A DNA stretch of 64,000 nt from Lachnoanaerobaculum orale (GCF_003862485.1 NZ_RRCM01000001.1:518443-582442), one strand, 5' to 3'. Shown: positions 1-9,595, numbered from the stretch's first letter. The notes: generated from the letters alone by a model not told the origin. Translations and numbers: made by a program.

Positions 1-1139
1 AGACAATACTTGATGTGGCAAAGAAGCCCAATATTGACGGCTTAAAGGGCATTATGGGTATGGTAAAAACAGTGCCTGACACACTGAAGCCCGGCAGTGA
101 TGTAGCCAACCTTGCAGTAATGGGATATAACCCTTTGGAGTGCTATACAGGGCGTTCTCCGCTTGAGGCTGTAAGTATCGGAATAAAGATGAAAGACAGT
201 GATGTGGCAATCAGGTGTAACCTTGTTACACTTTCAGATGAAGAGGATATTAAAAAAAGAAAGATGATTGACTACTCTGCAGGAGAAATATCAACAGATG
301 AGGCAAAGGAGCTTATAAAGGCTGTAGAAGAAGCGCTTGGAGACAGCGAGTTTAAATTTTATCCGGGAATCTCATACAGACACTGCCTCATCTGGGATAA
401 AGGTCAGACAGGCCTTAACCTTACACCTCCGCATGATATATCAGACAGAGTTGTAGGAGAGTATCTGCCGAATAATGATAAGATTTTTAATCTTATGGAA
501 AGAAGCTATGATATATTAAAAAATCATCCTGTAAATACAAAAAGAATAAAAGAAGGTAAGAACCCTGCAAACTCCATATGGCTTTGGGGTGAAGGTACCA
601 AGCCTAGGATAGAAAACTTCTATAAAAAGACAGGGCTGAAAGGCGCTGTAATTTCCGCCGTTGACCTTATAAAGGGTATAGGAATCAGTGCCGGTATGGA
701 AAGCATTGATGTTGAAGGTGCGACAGGTACACTTGATACCAACTATAAGGGAAAGCTTGAGGCCGCAAAAAAGACATTGTTAAAGGACGGCAACGACTTT
801 GTATATATTCACCTTGAAGGACCTGATGAATGTGGACATCACGGTGATATAGAGGGTAAAATTTTGGCGGTTGAAAGAATTGATAAGAATATAGTTGGCC
901 CGCTTTGTAAGGAGTTAAGAGATGCCGGTGAGGATTTTGCAATGCTTATAATGCCGGATCACCCTACACCTATTGAGACCAAAACTCACTCATCCGATCC
1001 TATTCCTTTTAAAATCTACAGATCAAATGCTGAGAAGGGAAGTGTCGAGGTATACAGTGAAAAGAATGCGGCTAAAGGCGGAATATTTATAGAAGACGGG
1101 TACACTTTACTGTCAAAGTTTATAAACAATACATTATAA
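1..1139 (+). CDS. apgM: 2,3-bisphosphoglycerate-independent phosphoglycerate mutase, archaeal type (5' end outside window)
   Basis: Interconverts 3- and 2-phosphoglycerate in glycolysis, in the cytoplasm. The visible part has the family blocks in order: KPGSDVANLAVMGYNP near the start, GQTGLNLTPPHDISDR in the middle, then VYIHLEGPDECGHHGD and MPDHPTPIETKTHSSDP, whose Asp and His residues are the expected metal ligands. The first possible start, a GTG at 15, is really an internal valine: the frame stays open to base 3 and reads TILDVAKKPNID, which matches the family just after its N-terminus. Roughly 25 residues are therefore missing beyond the left edge; the family is about 400 residues. A terminator follows the stop. 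The identification is secure; only the start is unseen. Confidence 0.92.
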   Translation, partial: TILDVAKKPNIDGLKGIMGMVKTVPDTLKPGSDVANLAVMGYNPLECYTGRSPLEAVSIGIKMKDSDVAIRCNLVTLSDEEDIKKRKMIDYSAGEISTDEAKELIKAVEEALGDSEFKFYPGISYRHCLIWDKGQTGLNLTPPHDISDRVVGEYLPNNDKIFNLMERSYDILKNHPVNTKRIKEGKNPANSIWLWGEGTKPRIENFYKKTGLKGAVISAVDLIKGIGISAGMESIDVEGATGTLDTNYKGKLEAAKKTLLKDGNDFVYIHLEGPDECGHHGDIEGKILAVERIDKNIVGPLCKELRDAGEDFAMLIMPDHPTPIETKTHSSDPIPFKIYRSNAEKGSVEVYSEKNAAKGGIFIEDGYTLLSKFINNTL

Positions 1140-1145
1140 TCACAG

Positions 1146-1184
1146 GTCTGCAATCCGGGATTTACGGATATGCAGACTTTTATT
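1146..1184 (+). terminator. Rho-independent terminator of apgM
   Basis: Arms GTCTGCA-ATCCG (1146-1157) and CGGAT-A-TGCAGAC (1165-1177) pair with a single bulged A around a 7-base loop. They are followed by TTTTATTT, a few bases after the apgM stop codon. Confidence 0.8.
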
Positions 1185-1189
1185 TGCCC

Positions 1190-1218
1190 TTGATATATGG
1201 TTTTTAATACTATATACT
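1190..1218 (+). promoter_or_regulatory. Sigma-A promoter for the DUF1836 gene
   Basis: TTGATA (1190-1195), a 17-base spacer and TATACT (1213-1218). The expected transcription start, about 7 bases downstream, falls on or next to the ATG at 1225, so the message may have no leader. Confidence 0.6.
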
Positions 1219-1224
1219 GATGTT

Positions 1225-1791
1225 ATGAAAACTAATATTGAAATTATAAATGATATGATAAAGCATTTTGAAAAGCTTGATATTGTAAAGTCTGAGGATA
1301 TTCCGGATATATCGCTGTATATGGATCAGATGACAAGTTTTATAGATGAGAAGCTGACAAGTTTTAAAAAAGAGGAGGATGATAAGCTTCTTACAAAGAC
1401 TATGATCAACAACTATACCAAGAATAAGCTTTTGCCGCCTTCAGATAAGAAAAAGTATACAAAGAACCATGTGATGCTGCTTATCCTTATATATTTTTAT
1501 AAAAATGTGCTTTCATTTGCCGATATAAAGAGTCTGTGTGACCTAAGTGTATATGACAGTTTTAAAAAGGAGGACGGCTCACTTTCAAGGCTGTATGATA
1601 TTTTGGTAAGTATGGAGTCGGATAAAAAAGATGCGATTATCTCAGACTTAAAGGACAGGCTTGAGTCTGCAAAGAAAAAGTCAAAAGACTTTAACAGCGA
1701 AAGTGTTGAGTTATTTACATTTTTATCAGATATTGTATTAGAAGTATATTTTAAACAACATCTTATTGAGTATATTTTGAATAAATTATAA
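1225..1791 (+). CDS. DUF1836 domain protein, probable DNA-binding regulator
   Basis: This 188-residue protein matches DUF1836, found widely in Firmicutes. The typical block LTKTMINNYTKNKLLPPSDKKKY followed by a hydrophobic helical stretch (HVMLLILIYFYKNVLSFADI) lies at about residues 56-100, and the C-terminal part is helical and charged. The family is thought to carry a MerR-like helix-turn-helix, but no target is known. There is no ribosome-binding site before the ATG, and a good promoter sits so close that transcription could start at the ATG itself. The gene stands alone between the apgM terminator and a secreted protein gene. Confidence 0.75.
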   Translation: MKTNIEIINDMIKHFEKLDIVKSEDIPDISLYMDQMTSFIDEKLTSFKKEEDDKLLTKTMINNYTKNKLLPPSDKKKYTKNHVMLLILIYFYKNVLSFADIKSLCDLSVYDSFKKEDGSLSRLYDILVSMESDKKDAIISDLKDRLESAKKKSKDFNSESVELFTFLSDIVLEVYFKQHLIEYILNKL

Positions 1792-1950
1792 TGTAAACGT
1801 CAAAATATCTTTGTTTCTATACATACTTATATAAAAATAACATATAAAAGATATGAATTAGTAAGAAAATTTTAACTATACATGAGACCTTAAATTAAAT
1901 ATACTTAGAGTATAAAGACAGCAAGGCTGTGAAAATATAAGGAGGAATGT

Positions 1951-3156
1951 ATGAGGTTAGCTAAGAAATTGGCGATTTTCGGGACGGTCTTAGTATGCTC
2001 ATTTGCGGCGATGCCTGTATATGCGGCGAATAAGACCATCAGTTCAGTTGGAATAAAAGTAAATACGGATTTGGATATAGGAGACAATACGGACACACTC
2101 AGTATCAACTACGGAGGAAATTCAGGCGGAGATATCAATGTATACACCGCATCGGACAGGTTCAATGTGGTGGATGCGGAGATTACAAGCGGAAAGAAGC
2201 GTCTTAATATAGGAGATGAGATAAAGCTTAAGATTACACTTGAGCCTGCAAGCGATTATTCCTTTAAGGGGACTTATTCATCATCCAATATAAGCGTTAC
2301 CGGAGGTAAGTATCTTTCATCTTCAAAAAAAGACGGTGACTTGGTGGTGGCCGTTAAGTTAAATCCTATAAAGGGCACATATGAGCAGCCTGAGGATGTG
2401 GAGTGGAAGGACAGCGGTATCGGTATTGCCAAGTGGGATGAGCCTTCGGGAACTTCAGGATATTACGAGTTGATACTGCTTCGCGGAAGCACACAGGTTA
2501 CCAAGGTGGAAAATTATAAGGGTAACAGCTACAGCTTTAGAAACGATATGACACAAAAAGGTACATATAAGTTTAAAATCAGAACAGTAAGTCATGGTGA
2601 CGACTACGGCAGAAGTTCGGACTGGGTGACTTCAGATGAGTTTTATCTGGATGAGAGCAATGTATCAAAGGGCAATAACAACTCTTCAAACCAGGGTGGA
2701 AACGGTGTCGGAAACAATGTAGGCTGGAACAAGTCGGGTGATACATGGTACTTCAGATTCCCTGACGGAAGTCTTAAGACAAACGGTTGGGAATATATAG
2801 GAGATAAGTGGTATCTTTTTGACGACACGGGCAGAATGCTTACAGGTTGGCAAAAGAGAGACGGTGAGTACTACTATTTGAACTCATCAGGTCAGATGAC
2901 TATGGGATGGCAGCAGTCAAACGGTAAGTGGTATTACTTAAATGCCGAGGTGCCGAGAGGTAAGATGTTAAGCAACACATGGCTTCACAGCAGTGACGGC
3001 AAGTACTATTATTTGGACAGTAACGGTGCTATGTGTGAGAAGTGGACACAGATTAGCGGAAACTGGTATTATTTCTATCCGGGTTCGGGATTTATGGCTA
3101 CAAACACCACAATTGATTCATTCAGACTGGGCGCAAACGGTGCCTGGATAAGATAA
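1951..3156 (+). CDS. Secreted protein with choline-binding-type cell-wall repeats
   Basis: A 401-residue exported protein. It starts with a classical signal peptide: basic RLAKK, a hydrophobic core, and likely cleavage after VYA at about residue 25. Residues about 27-240 form a beta-rich domain of unknown function, with a fibronectin-III-like stretch near 140-235. A Ser/Asn/Gly linker at about 240-255 leads to five or six cell-wall-binding repeats of about 20 residues, such as GWQQSNGKWYYLN and DGKYYYLDSNGAM, reaching the C-terminus. Such repeats attach proteins non-covalently to choline-bearing wall polymers. An AAGGAGG site precedes the ATG at 1951. No enzymatic motif is visible, so it may be structural or an adhesin. 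Confidence 0.8.
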   Translation: MRLAKKLAIFGTVLVCSFAAMPVYAANKTISSVGIKVNTDLDIGDNTDTLSINYGGNSGGDINVYTASDRFNVVDAEITSGKKRLNIGDEIKLKITLEPASDYSFKGTYSSSNISVTGGKYLSSSKKDGDLVVAVKLNPIKGTYEQPEDVEWKDSGIGIAKWDEPSGTSGYYELILLRGSTQVTKVENYKGNSYSFRNDMTQKGTYKFKIRTVSHGDDYGRSSDWVTSDEFYLDESNVSKGNNNSSNQGGNGVGNNVGWNKSGDTWYFRFPDGSLKTNGWEYIGDKWYLFDDTGRMLTGWQKRDGEYYYLNSSGQMTMGWQQSNGKWYYLNAEVPRGKMLSNTWLHSSDGKYYYLDSNGAMCEKWTQISGNWYYFYPGSGFMATNTTIDSFRLGANGAWIR

Positions 3157-3182
3157 AAACGGGGCGAAAGCCCCGTTTTTTA
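3156..3182. terminator. Bidirectional terminator between convergent genes
   Basis: Stem AAAACGGGGC / GCCCCGTTTT with a GAAA tetraloop (3156-3179), A-rich on one side and T-rich on the other. It serves both the cell-wall protein gene and the convergent proA, which overlaps its right end. Confidence 0.9.
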
Positions 3183-4454
3183 TAAATCTTTGAAATGAAA
3201 TTCTTTTTTACCGTCTGCATAGTCGGCTACAATATCGCCGTTGCCGTAAAGCTTATACTTGTAGGTGCAAAGTCCTTCAAGGCCTACAGGTCCTCTTGCA
3301 TGGAGTTTTCCTGTACTGATTCCGACCTCGGCACCGAAACCGTATCTGAAACCGTCTGCAAATCTGGTTGAGCAGTTTTTGTATACATTTGCCGAGTCGA
3401 CTCTGTTCATAAAATAGTCCGCATTTGAATCTATATTTGTGAGTATGGCGTCGGTATGATGTGAGCCGTAAGTATTGATATGATTTATCGCCTCATCAAT
3501 GTCGTCAACCGTCTTTACATTGACAGTCTTTTCAAGGTACTCCGTATGAAAAGAGTTGTCTGTAGCAGGTACGGCATTATCAAATTTATCTATGATATTC
3601 TTATGTGCAAATACTTTGATCCTAGCATCGTTAAATGCTTTATTTAATCTTGGGAAAAGCTTATCTACAGCATTTTTGTGAACCAGTATTGTCTCTGTGG
3701 TATTGCAGGCTGAAGGATACTGAGTCTTTGCATCCACCAAAATTCTTATAGATTTGTCAAGGTCAAAATCTTCATCCACATAGGTGTGGCATATACCGTC
3801 AGCATGTCCCATTACAGGAATATTTGTATTGTCCATAATATATTTTACAAAGGAATTTGAACCTCTAGGTATAAGCAAATCCACATATTCATAACAGGAA
3901 AGCAGCTCGCTTACATCACTTCTGGCCTCAAGCTGAACAAGTGCATGCTCGGGAAGATTTGAATCTTTGATGGCTCTTTTTATACTTTCAAATAAAGCTC
4001 TGTTTGTAAGCAAAGCCTCGCTGCCGCCCTTAAGTATGGCTGCATTACCGCTCTTTATGCAAAGTGAAGCAATCTGAACCAATGCATCAGGTCTTGCCTC
4101 AAAGATAACACCTATAACGCCGATAGGAGTGGTGGTTCTTGTAAGTACCAATCCTTCATCAAGTTCCCTTTTTAGAGTGATTTTTCCGATAGGGTCAGGC
4201 ATCTTTATAAGGTCGTTGATTCCGGCTATAACGGTATCCATCTTATGTTCGTCAAACAAAAGCCTTGACAGGATGGAAGATGAGATGTTTTCAAGACGGG
4301 CATTTTCGATATCTCTCTTATTTTCCGCCAATATATGTTCTTTATCTTTTTTGAGGTTCTCAATAATATTTTTTAAGCAGGTATTTCTCATCTCATTGCT
4401 GCTTGCCATAAGCAAAAATGAGTCCGCTTTTACTTTTTTTGCAATTTCTTTCAT
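3180..4454 (-). CDS. proA: Gamma-glutamyl phosphate reductase
   Basis: Reduces L-glutamyl-5-phosphate with NADPH to glutamate semialdehyde, the second step of proline synthesis. At 424 residues it has the usual family length. Recognisable blocks are IGVIGVIFEARPDALVQIA, the NADP-binding segment GNAAILKGGSEAL, and YPSACNTTETILVH with the catalytic cysteine. A GGAG site lies just upstream of the ATG at 4454. The gene is the last of a minus-strand run, 8 bases after azlD. proB, its usual partner, is not in the window, so proline synthesis must be completed elsewhere. Confidence 0.96.
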   Translation of the reverse strand: MKEIAKKVKADSFLLMASSNEMRNTCLKNIIENLKKDKEHILAENKRDIENARLENISSSILSRLLFDEHKMDTVIAGINDLIKMPDPIGKITLKRELDEGLVLTRTTTPIGVIGVIFEARPDALVQIASLCIKSGNAAILKGGSEALLTNRALFESIKRAIKDSNLPEHALVQLEARSDVSELLSCYEYVDLLIPRGSNSFVKYIMDNTNIPVMGHADGICHTYVDEDFDLDKSIRILVDAKTQYPSACNTTETILVHKNAVDKLFPRLNKAFNDARIKVFAHKNIIDKFDNAVPATDNSFHTEYLEKTVNVKTVDDIDEAINHINTYGSHHTDAILTNIDSNADYFMNRVDSANVYKNCSTRFADGFRYGFGAEVGISTGKLHARGPVGLEGLCTYKYKLYGNGDIVADYADGKKEFHFKDL

Positions 4455-4462
4455 AACTCTCC

Positions 4463-4792
4463 TTATTTAAAAATTGATTGTACCAGTACCATATAAAGTA
4501 TTGTACCGGCGGATATGGATAAAATCATCTGTCTTTTCCAAAAATGAAGAAAAACTGTAACCGCAATACATATGGCTTCGGGAATTGCGTGGTTGTCATT
4601 AAATACGGATACATCCTTAAGCGAGTACACCACTAAAAGTCCAAGTACTGCAGCCGGAAGCACCTTTCCGAGGTACTTTATATATTTTGGGGTTTCCTTA
4701 TTTGCGGGAAAAGCGATAAAGGGTAAAAATCTTGTGATCATAGTCGCTATAGCCACGACTGCAATTATAATTATACGTTGTATTGTACTCAT
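4463..4792 (-). CDS. azlD: AzlD-family branched-chain amino acid exporter subunit
   Basis: A 109-residue membrane protein with four hydrophobic segments and the AzlD blocks ATMITRFLPFIAFP and LGKVLPAAVLGLLVVYSL. With AzlC it forms a small two-component exporter for branched-chain amino acids. Its ATG overlaps the azlC stop codon (ATGA), so the two should be translationally coupled. proA follows 8 bases later, suggesting the three genes form one amino-acid operon. Confidence 0.9.
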   Translation of the reverse strand: MSTIQRIIIIAVVAIATMITRFLPFIAFPANKETPKYIKYLGKVLPAAVLGLLVVYSLKDVSVFNDNHAIPEAICIAVTVFLHFWKRQMILSISAGTILYMVLVQSIFK

Positions 4793-5484
4793 TGTCCAAA
4801 CCTTCCTCTAAGCAGTGTCAGAGCTGCCAATATAATCAACATGGACGGTATTATAAAGTTGGCACCTTTGAATATAATCAGACAAATAAAAGATACAATC
4901 AGTCCTATGATTGAAGCGATGTGATTTTTTTCTTTCAGCCAATTCTCTAAAAATATTACGACAAAGAGTGCGGTCATAACAAATTCAATACCTTTTGAAT
5001 CAAAAGGTATAAAGCTTCCGAATATACCTCCCAAGGTGGCACCGGCAACCCAATAAAATTGATTTAACAAGGTCACAAAGAACATAAACCATCCCTTGTC
5101 AACGCCTTCAGGGATAGTGACTGTAGCATTGATAGAGAATGATTCATCACACATTCCATATATAAGATAGTATTTTTTAAGTCCCGGTATATTGTACTTT
5201 TCAAGCATGGACAGTCCGTAGAACAGATGCCTTGCATTTATCATAAGGGTGAGGAAAAATATATTTATAGGGTCAAAGCTTCCAATCAACCATGAAACGG
5301 TGGCAAACTCTACAGAGCCGGCAAATATTATAAAGCTCATAAACATCGGGTAAAGAAAGTTAAACCCTGAACGATTCATATAAATGCCGTAAGCAATTCC
5401 TAAAAATAAAAATCCTGCCAAAATAGGTATAGTATTTGGAAATGCTGCAAAAAATGCCGACTTTATTTTATTTTGTTTTTGCAT
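4789..5484 (-). CDS. azlC: AzlC-family branched-chain amino acid exporter, large subunit
   Basis: A 231-residue integral membrane protein with AzlC features: PILAGFLFLGIAYGIYM, FAGSVEFATVSWL, and the loop INARHLFYGLSMLEKYN. An upstream start at 5529 is possible, but it would begin inside a terminator hairpin. The start at 5484 has GGAG five bases upstream and gives the normal family N-terminus (MQKQNKIKSAFFAAFPNTIP), so it is preferred. The gene overlaps azlD by 4 bases. With the flavodiiron terminator just ahead, expression needs either read-through or a promoter inside that short gap. Confidence 0.9.
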   Translation of the reverse strand: MQKQNKIKSAFFAAFPNTIPILAGFLFLGIAYGIYMNRSGFNFLYPMFMSFIIFAGSVEFATVSWLIGSFDPINIFFLTLMINARHLFYGLSMLEKYNIPGLKKYYLIYGMCDESFSINATVTIPEGVDKGWFMFFVTLLNQFYWVAGATLGGIFGSFIPFDSKGIEFVMTALFVVIFLENWLKEKNHIASIIGLIVSFICLIIFKGANFIIPSMLIILAALTLLRGRFGQ

Positions 5485-5492
5485 ATAACTCC

Positions 5493-5528
5493 AAAAAATA
5501 AAAATGCATACCCATGTGCGGGTATGCA
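5493..5528 (-). terminator. Rho-independent terminator of the flavodiiron gene
   Basis: On the minus strand a perfect 9-base stem (TGCATACCC at 5505-5513 with GGGTATGCA at 5520-5528) encloses a 6-base loop. A long T-rich tract follows (5504 down to 5493). It ends only about 9 bases before the azlC start codon. Confidence 0.85.
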
Positions 5529-5537
5529 CTGTTTGAT

Positions 5538-6749
5538 TTATTTCTTTAAATCCTCAACAATCTTATCAGCCATAGCGACTACTTCATCATACTGTGCATT
5601 CTTTAAAAGTGACTTTATACTGATTGTTTCATCCGATATATTCACCTTCTTTAACTGGCCGATGATTTCACGCATTCCCTTACCGGCTGTAAGCGCCCAA
5701 GAACCGTTCTCAACTACGAATACATCTCTGTTTTGGAAGTTGTGTGCTACAAGATCCATAAGGAAGTTCTCCATAGGTGTGAATATACCGCCGTTGTAAG
5801 AAGAAGCGGCAAATACAAGAACCTTTGCTCTGAATGCTTCAGACAAAAGGTATGAAACATCAATTGAAGAAATATCATATACCTTGGTATTTCTTATACC
5901 TCTTTGTGCCAAAAGAGTGGCAAGCAAGGTAGCAAATTCTTCAGTGTGTCCGTATACCGAACCTGAGTAGATTACAACCTCATCATCCTCAGGAGTATAT
6001 GAACCCCAAGTTTGATATTTCTTTATACAAGCTTCAATATCTTCTTTTGTTCTGAATATAGGACCGTGCAGTGCACAAATAAGTTCAATATCAAGACCTG
6101 AGAGCTTCTTTATAATGTTCATAACCTGTAGACCGAACTTGCCTACGATATTTGTATAGTATCTTCTCGATTCGGCAAGCCACTCGGACTCATAGTTGAG
6201 TTCGTCGGCAAAAATATTTCCTGAAAGTGCACCGAAACTGCCGAAAGCGTCTGAAGAAAAAAGTGTCTTTATTTTCTCATCATATACCATCATTACCTCA
6301 GGCCAGTGAACCATCGGCGCAAAGAAGAACTTGAATGTATGCTCACCTGTACTTAATGTGTCGCCTTCTTTTACTTCATGGAATCTGTGATCAAGTGAAA
6401 AGTCGAAGAACTGACCTATCATCGCCTTGATTTTTGCATTACCTACTATCATCATATCAGGATGCATATTCAAAAGGTCGCCGAGAGTTGCGGCGTGGTC
6501 CGGTTCCATATGTGTTATTACCAGGTAGTCAAGGTGTCTGTCACCAAGTGTTGCTTCCAGGTTTTCAAAGAATAATCCCTCAACAGATCTGTCTACGGAA
6601 TCAAAGAGTATTGTCTTCTCATCCAATATAAGATAGGAGTTGTAAGACATTCCGTGAGGAATAGGATAAGCATTCTCAAAAAGTCTCTGTCTTCTGTCGC
6701 CGGCTCCTACATAATATAAATTGTCCTTAATACATTGTTCCTGATGCAT
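5538..6749 (-). CDS. fprA: Flavodiiron protein (FprA-type oxygen or NO reductase)
   Basis: A cytoplasmic diiron/FMN enzyme that reduces O2 to water, or NO to N2O, and protects anaerobes. Residues about 1-250 are a metallo-beta-lactamase domain with all expected iron ligands: H80, E82, D84 and H85 in HMEPDHA, then H148, D167 and H228. Residues about 258-403 are a flavodoxin domain with the FMN loop SGSVYGHTE. The 403-residue length is normal, and no rubredoxin domain is fused. GGAGGA precedes the ATG. It stands alone, divergent from ppdK, with its own terminator. Whether it prefers O2 or NO cannot be read from the sequence. Confidence 0.92.
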   Translation of the reverse strand: MHQEQCIKDNLYYVGAGDRRQRLFENAYPIPHGMSYNSYLILDEKTILFDSVDRSVEGLFFENLEATLGDRHLDYLVITHMEPDHAATLGDLLNMHPDMMIVGNAKIKAMIGQFFDFSLDHRFHEVKEGDTLSTGEHTFKFFFAPMVHWPEVMMVYDEKIKTLFSSDAFGSFGALSGNIFADELNYESEWLAESRRYYTNIVGKFGLQVMNIIKKLSGLDIELICALHGPIFRTKEDIEACIKKYQTWGSYTPEDDEVVIYSGSVYGHTEEFATLLATLLAQRGIRNTKVYDISSIDVSYLLSEAFRAKVLVFAASSYNGGIFTPMENFLMDLVAHNFQNRDVFVVENGSWALTAGKGMREIIGQLKKVNISDETISIKSLLKNAQYDEVVAMADKIVEDLKK

Positions 6750-6894
6750 AATTCCTCCATATAATATAGATATAAATATCTGTTCATTTAATCAACCTCC
6801 TATAGTATAAAGCAAAAGTTTTTATTTGCAAGATTTTTATAGCATACAATTTTATAAAATTTTATTTTAAGGTAAGGATTTTTGTTTTTATGCT

Positions 6895-6922
6895 TTGCTA
6901 TATTATATGAATATGGTATAAT
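6895..6922 (+). promoter_or_regulatory. ppdK promoter with extended -10
   Basis: TTGCTA (6895-6900), a 16-base spacer and TATAAT (6917-6922) preceded by TGG at 6914-6916, an extended -10. It lies 42 bases before the ppdK ATG. The rest of the 215-base gap between fprA and ppdK is AT-rich with no other clear element. Confidence 0.7.
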
Positions 6923-6964
6923 GGTGAACGGAAAATACAGGAAAATACATACGGAGGTTTTCAC

Positions 6965-9595
6965 ATGGCAAATAAGTGGGTATACCTTTTTACAGAAGGT
7001 AACGCAACAATGAGAAATCTTTTAGGTGGTAAGGGAGCAAACCTTGCAGAGATGACAAATCTCGGTTTGCCTGTACCACAGGGATTTACAATTACAACAG
7101 AGGCTTGTACACAGTACTATGAGGACGGCGAGAAGATTAACGATGAAATCATGGGCCAGATCATGGATCACATCAACAAGATGGAAGAGATCACAGGAAA
7201 GAAATTCGGTGATAAGGAAAATCCGCTTTTAGTTTCAGTTCGTTCAGGTGCAAGAGCATCTATGCCGGGTATGATGGATACTATTCTTAACCTCGGTCTT
7301 AACGAAGAGGTTGTAGAGGTTTTGGCTGAGAAGTCAGGCAACCCTAGATGGGCATATGACTGCTACAGAAGATTCATCCAGATGTTCTCAGACGTAGTTA
7401 TGGAAGTAGGTAAGAAGTATTTTGAGGCTCTTATCGACAAGATGAAAGAGCAAAAGGGTGTTAAGCAGGACGTTGAGCTTGACGCTAATGACTTGAAAGA
7501 GCTTGCAAATCAGTTTAAGGCCGAGTACAAGGAAAAGATCGGTAAGGATTTCCCTTCAGATCCTAAGGAGCAGCTTGTTGAGGCTATCAAGGCCGTTTTC
7601 CGTTCATGGGATAACCCTCGTGCAAATGTATATCGTCGTGATAATGATATCCCTTATTCATGGGGTACAGCAGTTAATGTACAGATGATGGCATTCGGTA
7701 ACATGGGTGATACATCAGGTACAGGTGTTGCATTTACAAGAGATCCTGCTACAGGTGAGAAGAAGCTTATGGGTGAGTTCCTTATGAACGCACAGGGCGA
7801 GGACGTTGTTGCAGGTGTTCGTACACCGCAGCATATCGACCAGTTAAAACAGGTAATGCCTGAAGTTTATGATCAGTTTGTAAAGATTTGTCATACACTT
7901 GAAGATCACTACAGAGATATGCAGGATATGGAGTTTACTATCGAGGACAGAAAGCTTTATATGTTGCAGACAAGAAACGGTAAGAGAACAGCATTTGCGG
8001 CACTTAAGATTGCATGTGATCTTGTAGATGAGGGTATGATTGACGAGGCTAAGGCTGTTTCTATGATAGAGCCTAGAAACCTTGATACACTTCTTCACCC
8101 TACATTCGATCCTGAGGCACTTAAGAAGGCTACACCTATCGGTAAGGGTCTTGCAGCTTCACCGGGTGCGGCAAGCGGACAGATCGTATTCACAGCTGAA
8201 GAGGCTAAGGAATGGGCAGACGCAGGAAAGAAGGTTGTTCTTGTAAGACTTGAGACATCACCTGAGGATATCGAGGGTATGAAGGCTTCACAGGGTATCC
8301 TTACAGTTCGTGGCGGTATGACATCACACGCAGCCGTTGTTGCTCGTGGTATGGGTACTTGTTGTGTATCAGGTGTTTCTGAGATTGTTATGGATGAAGA
8401 GAACAAGAAGTTCGAGCTTGGCGGAAAGACATTCCACGAGGGAGACGTTATCTCATTTGACGGTACAACAGGTAATATCTATGACGGCGCTATAGCTACA
8501 AGAGAAGCTCAGATAGCAGGTGAGTTCGGAAGAATCATGAGCTGGGCTGACAAGTACAGAAGACTTAAAGTTCGTACAAATGCGGATACACCGCATGATG
8601 CAAAGAAGGCAAGAGAGCTTGGTGCAGAGGGTATCGGTCTTTGCCGTACAGAGCATATGTTCTTTGAGGGCGACAGAATAGACGCATTCAGAGAGATGAT
8701 TTGCTCAGATACAGTAGAAGAGAGAGAGAAAGCTCTTGAGAAGATCTTACCTGTACAGCAGGGAGATTTCGAGAAGCTTTATGAGGCTCTTGAGGGTAAC
8801 CCTGTTACCATCAGATTTCTTGATCCTCCTCTACATGAGTTCGTTCCTACAGAGGAAGCTGAGATTGAGAAGCTTGCACATACTCAGGGCAAGAGCGTAG
8901 CACAGATTAAGGCTATCATCGCTTCACTTCACGAGTTCAATCCTATGATGGGACACAGAGGTCTTCGTCTTGCAGTTACATATCCTGAGATTGCGGTTAT
9001 GCAGACAAAGGCTGTTATCAGAGCGGCTATCAACGTAGCTAAGGCTCATCCTGATTGGAACCTTAAGCCTGAGATCATGATTCCGCTTTCATCAGATTCT
9101 AAGGAGCTTAAGTATGTTAAGGATATCGTTGTAAAGACAGCTGATGCCGAGATCGCAGCAGCAGGATCAAACATCAAGTACGAGGTAGGTACAATGATCG
9201 AGATTCCTAGAGCATGTCTTACAGCTGATGACATCGCTAAGGAAGCTGAGTTCTTCTGCTTCGGTACAAACGACCTTACACAGATGACATTCGGTTTCTC
9301 AAGAGATGATGCAGGTAAGTTCCTCAATGCTTACTATGATAAGAAGATCTTTGAGAACGATCCGTTTGCTAAGCTTGACCAGGTCGGTGTCGGCAAGCTT
9401 ATGAAGATGGCTATCGAGCTTGGTAAGAAGACAAGACCTGAGCTTCACGTAGGTATCTGCGGCGAGCACGGTGGAGATCCTTCATCAGTTGAGTTCTGCC
9501 ACAAGATTGGTCTTGACTATGTGTCATGTTCACCGTTCAGAGTGCCGATTGCAAGACTTGCAGCAGCACAGGCAGCTATCGCTGAGAGAAAGTAA
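6965..9595 (+). CDS. ppdK: Pyruvate, phosphate dikinase
   Basis: Interconverts pyruvate, ATP and phosphate with PEP, AMP and pyrophosphate; in anaerobic Clostridia it is a pyrophosphate-linked step at the end of glycolysis. The N-terminal ATP-grasp domain begins with the typical GNATMRNLLGGKGANLAEM. The central swivelling domain carries GGMTSHAAVVARGMG, with the phosphorylated His at residue 455 and the regulatory Thr at 453, the numbering known from Clostridium symbiosum PPDK. The C-terminal PEP/pyruvate barrel ends with GICGEHGG, whose catalytic cysteine is residue 832. The 876-residue length is normal. CGGAGG precedes the ATG. Codon use looks strongly biased, consistent with high expression. 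Confidence 0.97.
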   Translation: MANKWVYLFTEGNATMRNLLGGKGANLAEMTNLGLPVPQGFTITTEACTQYYEDGEKINDEIMGQIMDHINKMEEITGKKFGDKENPLLVSVRSGARASMPGMMDTILNLGLNEEVVEVLAEKSGNPRWAYDCYRRFIQMFSDVVMEVGKKYFEALIDKMKEQKGVKQDVELDANDLKELANQFKAEYKEKIGKDFPSDPKEQLVEAIKAVFRSWDNPRANVYRRDNDIPYSWGTAVNVQMMAFGNMGDTSGTGVAFTRDPATGEKKLMGEFLMNAQGEDVVAGVRTPQHIDQLKQVMPEVYDQFVKICHTLEDHYRDMQDMEFTIEDRKLYMLQTRNGKRTAFAALKIACDLVDEGMIDEAKAVSMIEPRNLDTLLHPTFDPEALKKATPIGKGLAASPGAASGQIVFTAEEAKEWADAGKKVVLVRLETSPEDIEGMKASQGILTVRGGMTSHAAVVARGMGTCCVSGVSEIVMDEENKKFELGGKTFHEGDVISFDGTTGNIYDGAIATREAQIAGEFGRIMSWADKYRRLKVRTNADTPHDAKKARELGAEGIGLCRTEHMFFEGDRIDAFREMICSDTVEEREKALEKILPVQQGDFEKLYEALEGNPVTIRFLDPPLHEFVPTEEAEIEKLAHTQGKSVAQIKAIIASLHEFNPMMGHRGLRLAVTYPEIAVMQTKAVIRAAINVAKAHPDWNLKPEIMIPLSSDSKELKYVKDIVVKTADAEIAAAGSNIKYEVGTMIEIPRACLTADDIAKEAEFFCFGTNDLTQMTFGFSRDDAGKFLNAYYDKKIFENDPFAKLDQVGVGKLMKMAIELGKKTRPELHVGICGEHGGDPSSVEFCHKIGLDYVSCSPFRVPIARLAAAQAAIAERK

